The position numbers were made by a program, and so were the translations under genes. A stretch of 64,000 bases of DNA from Drosophila miranda (Eukaryota; Arthropoda; Insecta; Diptera; Drosophilidae), in assembly GCF_003369915.1 (NCBI RefSeq), contig NC_046674.1, forward strand, positions 19,161,657-19,225,656. The letters run 5' to 3'. The notes below the pieces were generated by a model. That model was not told the origin of the DNA. It searched no databases and saw only the letters and a list, made by a program, of their open reading frames with translations. Shown in pieces: positions 23,001 to 35,795 of the stretch (the first letter of the stretch is position 1; the number at the start of each line of letters is the position of its first letter).

Positions 23001-26000
23001 CAATGAACAAGTTCAATGCAGTTTTATGACCACAGAAATCATCGCACAAATTACTAGATCGTTTTGCCAATATCCTAACAACTCTTGCAGCATTGCCGCA
23101 TCGTATTGTGTGCTGTGCATTAGGCCTCGCCACGACGCGGGGATGGGTAGGTGGGGTGGGTGCGGTATGTGGTGTGTTTCATGCTTTCGATCGCGTCTTC
23201 TGCTGCACCTGCTGCACAGAATCCAGCGATGTGGTCATCACCGCCGTTCCACTCGACGCCGCCGGCGGGGGGCCACCCCGCTTCAAGGACATCTTCAGCT
23301 TGTGACGACTAAGCGCGACACTGGACACACGTCCGTCCCGCTTTCGCCCCGACCCCGACCCGGGCCCGAAGCTATTAAGGCTCATGCCAGCCTCGGGCTG
23401 CTGCTCGCGACGCGGCGGCAGGGGCGGTTTTCCGGCGGGGGCGCTCAGCTTGACGACTTCCGGACCAAGGTCAAAAGAGATACCTTGACAGAGACAGAGC
23501 GAGTAGGGGAGAGAGACAGAGAGAGAGAGAGAGAGATTCCAGCAGGTAACGCGATGGCCTTTGGTCAGGAGGTGGGCGGAGATGCAGACCCAGCGCGTGA
23601 CTCTTTCAAACGGCGACAACCAACTGAATTTCAAGGCAGCCTCACAGCCATACAGCCAGCGAACCAGCAGCGGTGTAATGACGGCGACAAACTAAACCAA
23701 AGCGCCCCCCTTCCTTCCCATGCCCTCCCATGCCAGCCCCAGACCAGGAGATGGCTCTCTCTCTCGACGGGGCTCCCACGAGCATTATTCTACTAGCCAT
23801 TGTGCCTCTCGAGTGGAAAATGTGGGGGTGGGGGAAGCGTCGCAAGTTCACCGATTTTTGGGTGCAGTCGCAGAATGACGTCACGCCAGTCAGTGCCTCC
23901 CCAACCCCCCACCTCCCCACACGTGATCGCCGCACAAAAATTGATACAAAGGGGTGAGTGCGGGCGTGTTTTATATAAATTGTGTTTAGGAATCCGCTCG
24001 TTTTCAGCGGTGAAAATAAAACGGTGCGACGTAAACAGAAAATTAATGAGGAAACTGCGAATTTGTGCAAAATATGTACGTGCAAAAAGCCGCAAAAAAG
24101 TCAGCACGAAATATTCGCAAATGGTCGCGTCTTTTTTAGTTTTTTAAATCAGCAAATTGGATCCAATAAAAGTTGTTGATTGTTAATTTTTGTCGCTGGT
24201 ATTTTTGAATTGTTTGTATTCTGGCGGGTTGTCGTGGCGCCACCTAGCAAATGCATTGGAAAGCTCGAAACGGTTAGTGGCGATCAAGCAGAGGAGACGA
24301 CTGCTAACCGGTAATGTTAGCCGGTAGCTTAACATAGCTATGTAAACGTCGCGGCGCGCCATGTATAGATACATTTAAAAAGTATTGGTAATGTAAAAAC
24401 TTATGTAGAATCCGGTAAACATAATGAATCTTTATATTTTAAGGCTCTAAGAAGAATGCTTTTCCATAATATGTGGGTATTGATAAAAATAGCCGTTAGC
24501 CGCACTTTAAATGTACATATATTAAATGAAAAATTTCATGTGGAATGGGGAAATTATTTTTTAGGTATTTGTATGGTTTTCAGGACGGATTTCTACCGAT
24601 TTAAAAATATATACATATGTTTGAAGAAATATATTGGTCAATGGGATCATGCTCACAAAAGTTCAACCACAAAATGCTAATATTCCGAAATATAATCTCC
24701 AAAGGCGTTTCTTCACGCTTCATTGACTTCCCCCTAGAGACAAGACCCAAATATGCCGAGCTAGTTTGAAACATGTGCCCACATGCCAAAAGCTTCCTCG
24801 ATCCCAACCTCTTTACGCTTCAGATGGCATCCACTGTGAACCATAGAAAAGAGCAAAATAGCGCTGCAAATGCGTAAAGGAAGAGTTAAACAAATAGACA
24901 AAGCGGGCATAATAATTGGACAGCTGCAATGCGAACTAATCGTACTGCTCACTTATTCGCCATACATTTGTTATTCAATTTCCCAATTGCAAGCACCCTT
25001 CTGGTGCTGTAAGTAGCTGCGAGCTGGCTTCAGGAGAGAGAGAGGGGAGAATTGTGAGTTCGAAGAAGAATGTAAACATAGCTGGTGTCCGCTCTCTGAA
25101 AGCGCTCTCTCTGATAGCGGACGCAGAGACGAGACTGAAGTGGCGGCAGTAGCAGCAGCAACCACACGTGTCGCTGGCGCACTTCGGGTTCAAAATGGCG
25201 TCAAGTGCAGTTAACATAGCGAAATGTGTGACGAATGCAGAGAGCGGCGGAGCGGTAGAGCGGGAGAGGGGAGCAGCATTGATAATGAGATAATGATAAA
25301 AGTCCAACGGGGAACGAAATTGAACGAAACTGAAAATGCGAGCGGATTCCACCCAAGGGATCTCTGGGCTACTATCTGTTCAGATTGTATCGGTACGGAT
25401 CGGATCTGCTTTTACGTAAGAGAAGCACGAAATGCACGGAACCATTACGGAATCTCAATTGCAGATAGAATCATTACAAGCTATCACGAAATTGATAGAT
25501 ACATACTACTCAAAATTTAGTAAAAAACAACCACTCAAGCCTAAAAAATCTATAAACGCAAGATTATTCAATAGAGATTCCTAGAAGTTCACACTTCTAC
25601 TGAGTCATACATAGTCTGGGTGTGCCACCACCCATCTGCCCTACTCATCCGTCACTGCCATTCCATGGACTTGATTTTTATGGCAGGTATTTCCCGATCT
25701 TTCTCTTTGCGATAGCGGCGGCGATAAGGAATCGTAGAAATCTTAAAGTAATCCCATACTCTCAAGACTTTAAGCCCGCTACTCTACTCATGACGAATCT
25801 ATGAAGGGTGACGTCTTTTTCTTAACCAAATCAATCCACCCCTAACACGATCACGATCGCGATCGCGATGACGGTCACGATCCCGCTGCAGCAGTGACTA
25901 AAACAGAAAAGACGCAGCATTCTGAGGCGCACATGCATTCCGTTTAGTTTAGTTTTCTAATTAAAACTGTCAACAATGGGGAACCGAAGCCAACTCCCAA

Positions 26001-28029
26001 GCGCCCCAAACGCTCGCCAAACGCCCCAGCCTGGCGTGCCATTGAACTTATGTAAGCGAAAAGTGGAAATGGAAATGGAAGTGGCGCAGGTAACAGGGAG
26101 TATGGGGGGGAAACTGAAATGACAGAAGCAGCGACATCGACATCGACATCGACAACGAAAACGAAAACGGCAAACGCCAACAAATTGCAGTGGAAAATTT
26201 TATATTTATTTTAGAAAAATGCAAACAAAAAGCGCATTGGTAGAACAGTCTGTCTGAAAAACTGTGTAAGCCGAGAATCGAGAAGTGAATTCGATGTGAA
26301 ATCACGTGGCCGAGGGCTCAATTGCATTGAAAATTATCGGCAATCTGTCAGTCAGTTAGCAAACAGAGAGATCTTCCAATGGCTTTAACTGTCCCATAAA
26401 GGGGGAGTTGGAAAACGCCTCCGGGCATGGCTAGTGGGGCGCCTGCAATTTGCAAACAGATAAGATACGTGTGCAGGCGTTGGGGTAGTAGCCCGAGTAG
26501 ATTACTTCGATTTCCGCATACCCTGCATGATCGATTCAGCGATGATCAGGCTTCAGACATCACATATTAGACGTCAGGTATCAGAGATATTCGAATCGAA
26601 GCCAGTCACCTGTTCTGTTTAAAATACTTTTGGTGTCAGTCACGGGCCGATATTAGATACTGCATTGAGGAGTCTGATGACGATTTTCCGAATAACAGAC
26701 GACTTTATTGCTACCGTTAGCCTATGCTATTCAGTATTGCACCTCTGGAGTGCTGTGTAGTTCAAGTTTCAAGTGCAGGCTGATTCAATGTACAATATTC
26801 AATAGAAGGAGAGGCATGGCGAGAGAGAGAGGGAAAGAGAGATTTGCAGCTGGTGGGGCAAAGCAAACTGCGCATAATTGCTTTTGGACCGAGAGAGTTG
26901 CTCCCATTGGACACACTCCAGCGTGGGTTCGTTCTGCCGCAGCAGTGGAAAGTTACCGAGTTTCGGAGTCGGAGTCCGAGTCGCAGTCCAGTACTCGAAT
27001 TTAAGCCAGAGAACAGAAGTGCACATGAAGCACATTCCCCGCGAACCAAACAAAAGAACAGAAGAACATTTGGCGCTTGCGCAGCAGCCGAAAAAAACAG
27101 TTGAGGGACGAGACCAAGAGTCAAAGGTGGTACATGACGTACCATGCGTATATGCGATATATTTCCATTAGACGTGATACTTGAACAGAGACCGAAATTG
27201 AGACCCTCAGAAGTGCTGACGCAGTAGGTAGTCGGCCACTTGGATGCCCTACAATCTGCCATGCCAGACCAAATGGGAAAATGCCCGAGCAGACATAAAA
27301 GTGCGGCGCAATGAATGGAAAATTCCACTCGCCGTCGACAACGGCTGTCCTGCGGGACGGAGAGGGAGGAGTGAGGGTGCAACTATGTGGTGTGGCGCGT
27401 TTCTCATAACAACCATACGACCAGGGCAGAGCCTCTGCTATAAGTCGGCGGAAGGAAAAATCCAGAAATCATCCCCGAAATTAGGCTTCAGTTTGTTATC
27501 TCAATCCAAACAAACAGGCTAGAGATTTGCATAAACAGTCGTCGCACAGACAGACAGAACCGAAAGCAGGAAAGACCCGATCGATCAATAAAATAATATG
27601 GCATTAGCGTAAAGTCTTTGATGGAGTATCCGAATCACACGTCCATATCCATGATATGGCGAAATATACACCCGACAAGTCATCGGAAAGTTTCCCCAAA
27701 TCAATCGCCCAAACTCAAACGGGGCCTATTATAATTATCTTCTTTGGCTATTATCTAGTGAGTGCTGATGATGTGCATTATACAAATTAATGTGTCTAAA
27801 TTGCAGTTGTGTCATGCATGCACATGACATCACAAGAATCACGTACATATAGCGATAGAGGAGCGACGATACCAGATACAGAGGACAGAAAACTAAGCAC
27901 TAGACTTTCAGTAGCCAAGGGAGATCTCCCTTGCTTTCCATCCCATTCGAGAGTATTCAGATGACCACTACTTACGGTGTACTCGGCCGGAGCCAAAGGC
28001 GTCCGCGAGTCGCTCTTGTGGAAACTCAT
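20080..28029 (-). CDS. SLC36-type amino acid transporter C
   Basis: Model, 5' to 3' on the minus strand: 28029-27976, 22633-22551, 22461-22228, 21448-20636, 20563-20404, 20343-20080; 535 residues, all phases closing. Exon 1 (MSFHKSDSRTPLAPAEYT followed by GTAAGT) is joined across a 5.3-kb intron to a Ser/Gly/Lys-rich cytosolic segment. Then come NYNPFEHRKVEHPTS and a complete SLC36/PAT permease with first helix FVHLLKGSLGSGILAMPMAF. About eleven membrane segments are visible, ending with an IIEFHAEFSGGH tail. The likely role is proton-coupled uptake or lysosomal efflux of small amino acids. The intron between HPTS and DLETF is shared with copies B and D. The exon 3 acceptor is my choice (TGTTGTTAG at 22462-22463); a GGCAG site nine bases upstream keeps the same phase. 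Alternative first exons are listed separately. The permease part is secure and the N-terminus moderately so. Confidence 0.86.
22813..22911. repeat. TATCTG / CATCTG hexamer repeat
   Basis: About sixteen imperfect six-base units lie within the large first intron of transporter C. The same intron holds GA-rich tracts at 22640-22680 and 23493-23536. Confidence 0.8.
23209..23385 (-). CDS. candidate alternative first coding exon of transporter C
   Basis: On the minus strand ATG 23385 opens a 59-codon stretch (MSLNSFGPGSGSGRKRDGR...) rich in Ser, Gly, Pro and Lys. It ends VQQ at a CAG/GTGCAG donor-like site in phase 0, the phase needed to join the exon at 22633. The open frame also extends upstream to about 23480, beyond a long CT-rich tract. 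It has the composition of a disordered cytosolic tail, like other N-termini of this family. The donor is not a strong one. It could instead be chance coding-like sequence. Confidence 0.35.
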
Positions 28030-30093
28030 GGTGCAGAGCGAGCAGATGAGCTGGTAATCCTGGAGGAGCCAGTGGCCAGTAGGCAGAAGCGGTTATCGTG
28101 GTGCGCGAAACGATAAACGACGCTGGCAGCAGCCTGTGCCAGCAGCAGTTTCCAAGCACTTTTTTCGATACAAAATAGAATTTAATGGGAGATTTAATAG
28201 CAATGGTTGAGACTCGGTATTTGGGCAATTTGGTTTTTTGGCAGGAATAATATAGAAATGCAATATTACTAATGCAACTTGCGAGATAACCGGGTGTCGA
28301 AAGGTAGGCGAACGAGCGACAACTTTCTAAGTACGAGGCCAAGACCGCTGGCGCTTTGTGGGATTTGAGTGAATGAATTTCTTTCGGAGTTCTAGCAACC
28401 GCACGGTTTGAAAAACGGAACAAGAATGCCAACCTTTGCACAGAATCGGGCGAGTAAAACCCCCGATCCGTTCCGATTCTCGGTAACAGTTTTCCCCGAA
28501 GCGAGCGCATATACCCACGGAGCGACAGAGAGAGCGCAGCGCATCAGAGGGTGAGCGTGGAGAAGAGAGAGAGAGAGGGCGTTTTCTCGCTTGCTTGCCA
28601 GACAGAGAGTGTTTTCCGTTATTTCGGTTGCATTTCGATTCGATAGTTTTGCCTTGGGAACCCCCAATGCCGACCAAAAGGAAACTGGCTGGAGCTCAGA
28701 GAGCAAGCTTATATGTACATATGGTCGGGAGTCAGTACCGTTTGGCGGCATTCCAGATAAACGCTTATAAGGCCCAACTAACATGCGTCACATGCCTCAC
28801 AGGCTGCAGATATCGTGCGAAAGGTTGCATGAATCGGAACGTTTCGGAAAGCTCAAACAGGGGTGCGTTATGGAAAGATAAATAGGAGATGTGCATGGCA
28901 AATAGCAGGCTAATTAATTATAGATATCGCGTAGATAAGATTCCAGGTTAGAGGAGGGGTAATGCTGTGGGGTGTCGGCTATCGGCATCAATTGGCTGCC
29001 AATTGAATCGTGCAACCCCACAAACCAGAATGAATTGATCGCAGCCGGAATTGATTGCCAAAAATACACGCCAAGGGCCGGCCGACTGTCCACCGCTCGG
29101 CAGAGTCGGATCAATCATTTGCTGGAGAATTGAAATCAATTTGATTTCTGCGTCGTATTTAATCACGGGTAATTTGAGCGTGCTCCCAAATCATATGCAC
29201 GTCGCGACGCGTCGTCTCATATGCTCCGAAACCAGTTCGAGCCGGTTGCTTCCCTGCGAATCATATTTATGGAAATTTTCACAATTTCTTTGCAATTGAG
29301 AAATTGGAGAAACCCACTCAAACTTGACCGCATTTGCGCTAAATTGAATCCGGCGATGGATTTAGATTGGGGGGAGCCTTGATTTCGAGATCAGGGAAAG
29401 AACCTTGCAGTGAAGAGTTAACTTGCGAAATAATAATAATTAATTGAGACTTAAGAGTGCTTAGTAAAGATCAATTTGAAATTGCACCTACATTGTACGT
29501 GGAATGGTTTTAAATTTTAAATTTGAATTTGAACCGCTAAAAATGTTACATAGTTTCCTTGCGGCCAAAAATATCTTTGCATACTTTTGGGGCAGCTATA
29601 GTGGCGCCACCATGAATAAGGGCGGCAATAAATGGAACCATCCAATATATGTTAACATGGTATGTTTAGATTCATTTTACGTTGGATGCAATAATGTTAT
29701 GTTAATGTTAACATCACCATTCTGTTCACCTGCCTTTCATGTAGATATGGTGTAGAGATGATGTAGTAACTTAAGGTGTAAAACTAATGTAGAAACGAGA
29801 TTATTTTCTGTTAGAAATACTTAAATTTTTTCGTTCCGTTACTATTTCCAGTACTCGAAGAGTTTAAGGTAATAAACCAATTCAAAAACGTATTGTCGCG
29901 TGTCGTTATACTGTAAAACTGGTTGTTCTGACATTGCTCATACGCCCCATAGCTTTGATTTTGTTTGTTGAGAAAATCAAGCTCCTTAATTCGTGTGACC
30001 TCTGCTACCGATCTAGACGGATTTAGCTACTTAGCTTACAGATAAATATATATAAATAACTACGACAGCTTTCACAGCATCACATATCATATC

Positions 30094-30108
30094 GGGGGGG
30101 GGGGGGGG
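30094..30108. repeat. 15-base G homopolymer
   Basis: An uninterrupted run of 15 G. This is long for a fly genome and prone to length error in assemblies. Confidence 0.8.
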
Positions 30109-31912
30109 AGCGGAGGGCGTGGCAGCGGGGCCAAATCCGAATCAAGTCGTACTTGAACGCCAATTTACAGCAATCCCAAGCACTTGAAAATTGTTTTATT
30201 TAAGAAATTTGCATATGCAAAAGCCAAAAGAGCCGTCGCCATCAGCCGTACAGAGAGTACCAGCGACATGCACCCTAAATCTGGGGCTGTCCAACCGGTT
30301 TTTGGCCTGAAATATTTAGCGTAATTGTTTGCAATACTCGCCAATAATTACAGAGTCCGCCTGCAGGCGAAATAATACGAGCACGCTGAAAGCGGAACCA
30401 GAGAGAAGAGAAATGATGCACCGATCGGGTATTACCTAAGCAGATTCACAGTGTCGGCCACACTCCACTTGTCATGCAAAGCACAAAGCACAAATCACTT
30501 CCACCCACAGCACACAGCACAAAACGATTCTCGGACTCGGACGCGTACGCGTACATCCTTGAGCCATTCACAAAAAAAACACTTGTTGAGAAAACCCCCA
30601 AACATGTCATTTATAATGCGATTACGCTCAGGTTGTTGACTTTGAATGCGATGTGAGGTAATTGATTCAAGTTTTGGGAGAGCATTTTACACACTTCTGG
30701 ACTAACTAATTGGCAGCTGTTTGGATCCTTTGGAGGATTGCACACACGTTTAGTTCACACAGCATTTCCTTGGATCCTTCAAATCACATCACACAATTTC
30801 AAATTCTCACCTCTTCAGGCATCCTGCATGCCACAACCACAGCACTTTGTTCAAGAATCTAAACTAATCGGCAATCCACACATTGGTTGCCAAGAAACTT
30901 CTACCACTCGAATGCGGATAAGACTTTCCTATCTGGGTATATCCGCAAAAGAGGTTAACAAAATGCTTCAGGGCCAGGGTACAAAGTGTCGGCTATCGTT
31001 TCAATGACGCTGTTAATTAAGGAATGTCTGAAGATAGCCCCTAATAGGACTGTGGTAGGAGATCACAGGACCCGCCACTGTCATGACAGACCAAAATGGG
31101 GTCTCGCGTGCTCATTTAATTAAGAATCGATGTATTGCCCAGCTGATTAGGGTATGCAAGTGGCCAAAATAGCCCCACAACTGATAATTCCCGATAAATC
31201 GCATAACAATTTTAGATACTCGTATTACTATATTTATGGAACGGATCGGCGGCTGTGATTCACAGCCAGTGAATCACTTTGCTTAAAACTTCTGGCCACT
31301 AAACGCGGAAGCTAACCATCCGATGTCAAGGCCTGGAGTACGTCTCTCAGTCAACCGATCTTGGAGACGCCTCCCCCATTCACTATTCACCCATTTCCAC
31401 GGGCTTGGCTAACGAGTACTTATTGTTAATTACACGCTGTTGTTCCAGTGTCGATTCTATCATTATCCGTTGAGCCGAGCAGCGCGAGGCTTTTAGAACA
31501 GTCACTATTAGGTAACAGTCAGTGGACGACTGCCAGTTGAGGGATTAGCCGAGGCCCACATAAAAAAGGGGAGCACCGCACCCTGATAAGCACCTGCCAA
31601 AATATAATTTGCCTGCTTTACAATCACTAAACGATACAATCTCAAGTGATATATACAGGGGCACAGTGGAAAGGGATGATGACATTGTATCCTCTTTAGA
31701 TTGTATCAGTATCAGTATCAAGTATCAGATTGATTTTCAATGATTTATATCTTATTTATCTTTGATTTACACTGCAACGTCCAGTGTTCACGAGTCTCAT
31801 TGATGCCTCAATTTCGAGGCTCGCGAACGAGCTGTCCGCTATCCAAGACGATTGGACTGGGGAATGTTATCACTTTCGGATCGAACCGATAATGCTTTTC
31901 CGAGGGACTTAC

Positions 31913-31957
31913 AGTATCGCAGGCTTGGCCTGTTCCACTAATCACGGCCAGCGTCAT
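31913..31957 (-). CDS. candidate distal first coding exon of transporter C
   Basis: On the minus strand ATG 31957 opens MTLAVISGTGQACDT, ending exactly at a consensus GTAAGT donor in phase 0. The same phase is used by the exon at 28029-27976 and required by the exon at 22633. The frame has a stop just upstream, so this is the first usable ATG. An initiator-like TTCAGATTC lies about 140 bases upstream. Splicing to transporter C is inferred from phase and orientation only. A separate small minus-strand gene is the alternative. Confidence 0.35.
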
Positions 31958-33549
31958 TGTTTGTACCGATTGGAACTGGATTCCGCACAGAATCAGAATC
32001 AGTAGCAATTAAAATCAAGTATACGACGCCGCGAACGAGAGCAGGAGTGTTGTTTGTACAGCGATTGGTGATCACAGAATAAAGACGCGAATCTGAACCG
32101 ACATTCAATTTTAAACAAAAGTTGGCAAAGCACTCAGAGGAGAGCAGATCTGAGCGCAACTCCGCTCCGTCTCCTCCAGTTGAAAGCTCTCGGAACCCGC
32201 TCGAGTGACACCCACCCCCCGAAGCACTTGAAACATGTACTTGGCAATGGACGCGGTTTAGCATTAACATTAACATTAACACTAACAGTCGCATTAGCAT
32301 TGAAATCGAGTATGAATAGAGTGTGGAATGGATGTCATAGGTGCTTGTTGGCCACGCTCGTCTGGTCTCTTTTATTGCAATTCCATAGTCGCGGCCCCAG
32401 ACACCAGAACGTGAGGAATAACTCAAAAAACGCGTAGATGACAACATTTTTGGTGCCAGTGCCCCGCCGATAAACATATAAAGATACAGATACGAGAAGA
32501 GGCTTTAAGTTCAGACAATGGTTATCTCCCACTCAGATTAGAAACAGTAGTTGGTGGCAGATCACTTCCCCATAGATTAGGCCAAAAAGCTCTCACAAAA
32601 CTTGATGCAACTTACATGCTCGTATCTCCCAAAAGCTGAACAGAACAGAACAGAATGCCAGAGACCTTGCCACAACGCACCTTCTTTCACCCTGACCAAA
32701 CGGGTTCCAACTGCGGATCCAAAACAGCAGGTCCGTGGATCACAGCTAGATTCTAGAGTCGACCCATACCCAATCCGAGGAATTGTGTCACTCTCAATTC
32801 CCACTTCCTTCATTCGAAACAAACGAAACCATAATATAATAATAATAAATCAGCACTCATCAGGGGAGCAGTGATCCAGTCCCGAAATGGGATTCGCATA
32901 ATGCCTAAAACTGTGTGTTAGAGCCACAAATTGAGAATAACAAAGTAATTTTTCAATTGAGAATCACACCACCAGCACAGCGGTATGATATATGGGTTCC
33001 ATGGCAAAAAGAATTTCCCATTTCACGTGTATGTTTCTGCCTCTGTTGCTGAATGGAAAGTAAAAGTTCTGTCGAGTACTATTGTCGAGGCCAAAGGGCA
33101 GTCGACCACCTGACTGGAGGGTGACAATGGGAATGGGAATGAGCATGGGCATGCGATTGAGAATGTGAATGAAGCATCTCCATGGACATGTCTCTATGAC
33201 TCTGTTCATTTGGCACGTGTTCCATTGTAATGGAATGTAAGCACCCACCAAGTGCTGGACAAGTTCATGGCGAAACCAATTTTCCCTTATTGTGTGTTTA
33301 CCTCTCTACGGGAGAGAGTGTGTGAGTGTTTCATTTCGCTACGCTCTGTATGCTGGAATACAGTAGAGCATCGGTGGGCACGTCCTTGCTCCCAACTGCT
33401 TACATTGATGCACTACTCGACACGCTCAAGCGAATTCTTCAAAAGAGTATGCCTAAGTATTTCAAAAACAACATGCATTGCGTGTGCCTGACGCGCTAGA
33501 TTAATGTTTGAATTTTGGCTGGAAAGGGTTTTTTTTGTTGTTATCGGAC

Positions 33550-33619
33550 TGCCCTTGGCTGGCAAAATGTGTCGCTCAGTAATTGGGGATTGCGAAAGCG
33601 ATATTGCAAGTGTTTCGAA
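33550..33619 (+). repeat. copy 1 of a 70/71-bp duplicated segment
   Basis: Starts TGCCCTTGGCTGGCAAAA and ends GCAAGTGTTTCGAA. It matches the segment at 35624-35694 except for a few bases and one indel in a central patch. The last 45 bases are identical. Copy spacing is about 2.07 kb, same orientation. Confidence 0.9.
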
Positions 33620-35479
33620 ACAAATTCCAAATGCCTGCCACACTGTACTCCACAAATTAGCCAAAAAGATTGCTTGTTTTTAGTTTTAGCATGTAATCAT
33701 CAGACGTCAATTTCTATATTTAACCGCAAGTGGTGTTTTTTCTATGGAAATTTGTCACGTTCCATAATGAAAATTGGCCTCAAATCGATTATAATTGTGT
33801 TGCTTTCAAACTTAATAACCAGTACATCCTCATTATGAAAACATTTAATCTGAAAATCACACCTCCAAGCCATTAATTTTATGACGTCAGATAAGGCTTT
33901 TCCTATCGAATTTGTGGCCTATAAACACAACATAAAATTGGCATCAAAGTAAGCCAATAAACAGCGATTATATGGCCTCTAAGTGGTGCTAAATGGTAGT
34001 AAAAGAGGAAAAGAGTCAATACCGGGACGATCATCTCTTTTAAGCGTACCCTCCCGCGTCATTGGGTTGAATAAACGTTTATGGATTTGGTTCGAGCTTC
34101 CCTGATGTGCACGTGAACCACGGACTAGCCGTCTGGCCAAATGGTTGGCAACGTCACCGCCAAAGTCAAGAGTGGATAGACGACGAAAGAGCGACTACGT
34201 CAGAGCCGCAAGTCGAGATGGAGCGCCGTCTCTGACCGGTTCGATGGGTACCGTACCCCATACCCATACTATACTCTATGCGAGTGGTGCAGGCTGGCTT
34301 TCTGCTCCACCGAGGGAGCTCCACAAGTACATTTGCTTGGTATATAGGGTAGATGCCAGCCCCAAGACATAATCGAACGCCAGGGAGACACAAACTGTGG
34401 CACGCGGCGTATGCGCAATGCATGCGAATGAATGCGTGCTCGGGCACGTACCCGTAGATCGAGACCGGAGGAAGGCCCCACTGCCACCGACTGCCGTCTG
34501 CAAATGAAATTTCATTTGGCCAAGTTAGCAGCAGGCGACTGGCCGAAGAACACCCCCCGCCTCCTCCCCCATTAACCGGTTGCACGCTGAGAAAGTGCAT
34601 TAAGCCATCGCTTCGCTTCGCATCGCATCGAATCGAATCGATTGCCGCCTGTCCCCCTGCAGAAAAAAAACATGTTAATTGCAGCAGCAGTAGCAGTAGC
34701 AGCAGCAGTTCAGTGCAGTGCCACAGGTACACAGCTACCTGCCACACTGGGAGTCTAGTCACTGGACAGCACTTACTGGTTCTTTTGTGGTCTTGCCATA
34801 TGGCTGTAGCAGCAACAGCAGCAGCACCAGCAGCAGAAGCAGCCAATGCCCGAGGGGCGACACGATACAACGACAGGCAGCCAAATATTTGGCAACGAGT
34901 CTGTGCCAAGACAGGAAAGTGGCCCACGGAACGGGACGAGGAGAGAGGTCTTGATTATGATGATGATGATTATGATGATAATGATAATGATGATGATGGT
35001 TACATGAAACATGAAGTGTGTCAGCCCCCCCAATGATGATACCTTTAAACCAACAGGTGAGCGCTATGGAATCAGGAATACTTAGTGCTCTGATTGATGG
35101 ATCAGTGGATCATTGTGGATATAGCAATTAGTTCCGTCTAGGATGTGGCAGCTGATGATAGCTTTCGGTGCGCGGGGGCATGCTCTATAATTTGCCCTAA
35201 GTGATCAGATTGATGTACAAATGAAAGCTGTCCGCCCCGCGAGCGAGCCCCGAGAGCCCCAATCCGGCGCTGTGGATTCTGCGACACTCGACAAATGTGC
35301 GAGATGTTTCGCTGTGTGTGTGCGTCGTGCAACGTTTCGCGCGATGCTTAAAACTGGTGACCCACGTTGGGTCTGATTTAGTCGTTAACGCGCGGCCAAC
35401 ACGATCACATCGCTAGAGAGATCGCACCGAGATCGCACACACAACCCAGCCAACCAACAACTATAATACATGATCATAT

Positions 35480-35795
35480 AATAGGTGTGCGGCGTGGCGA
35501 GGGTTCTTTTTTTTGAATTAGATTTTGTGGTGTCTCAGCGAGTGGTGTTTCGGTTAATTGTGGTTGTGCCACAGCCAGAGCCAGTGCCCGTGTCCGTGCA
35601 ACAGCAACAGCGAATTTGTCGAGTGCCCTTGGCTGGCAAAAGGTGTCGGTTTAGTAATTGGGGATTGCGAAAGCGATATTGCAAGTGTTTCGAATCGAAC
35701 CATTCGAATATATGCCAAGTGAAGTTACCGCTCCTTCGCTTCTCCTCGAGTTATACAAGAAAGTCGTCTATCGCCAAGCAGCTGCTGCACAGTCG
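35480..35795 (+). other. possible non-coding leader exon of transporter D
   Basis: Ends at a strong GTGAGT donor (35796) on the strand of transporter D. The first D acceptor (TTTGCAG at 38918-38924) lies 3.1 kb downstream. No start site is clear. It is inferred only from donor quality, strand and the absence of another downstream gene. Confidence 0.3.
35624..35694 (+). repeat. copy 2 of a 70/71-bp duplicated segment
   Basis: Second copy of the segment at 33550. About 100 bases downstream is a GGTGAGT donor, so this copy may lie in a non-coding first exon of transporter D. The shared frame (SNWGLRKRYCKCFE) is identical in both copies although the upstream indel changes its context. Confidence 0.9.

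Noticed and set aside
34166-34927. 253-codon minus-strand frame
   Set aside because: Built from CAG/GCT and CATC-type repeats, with no domain, splice or start support.
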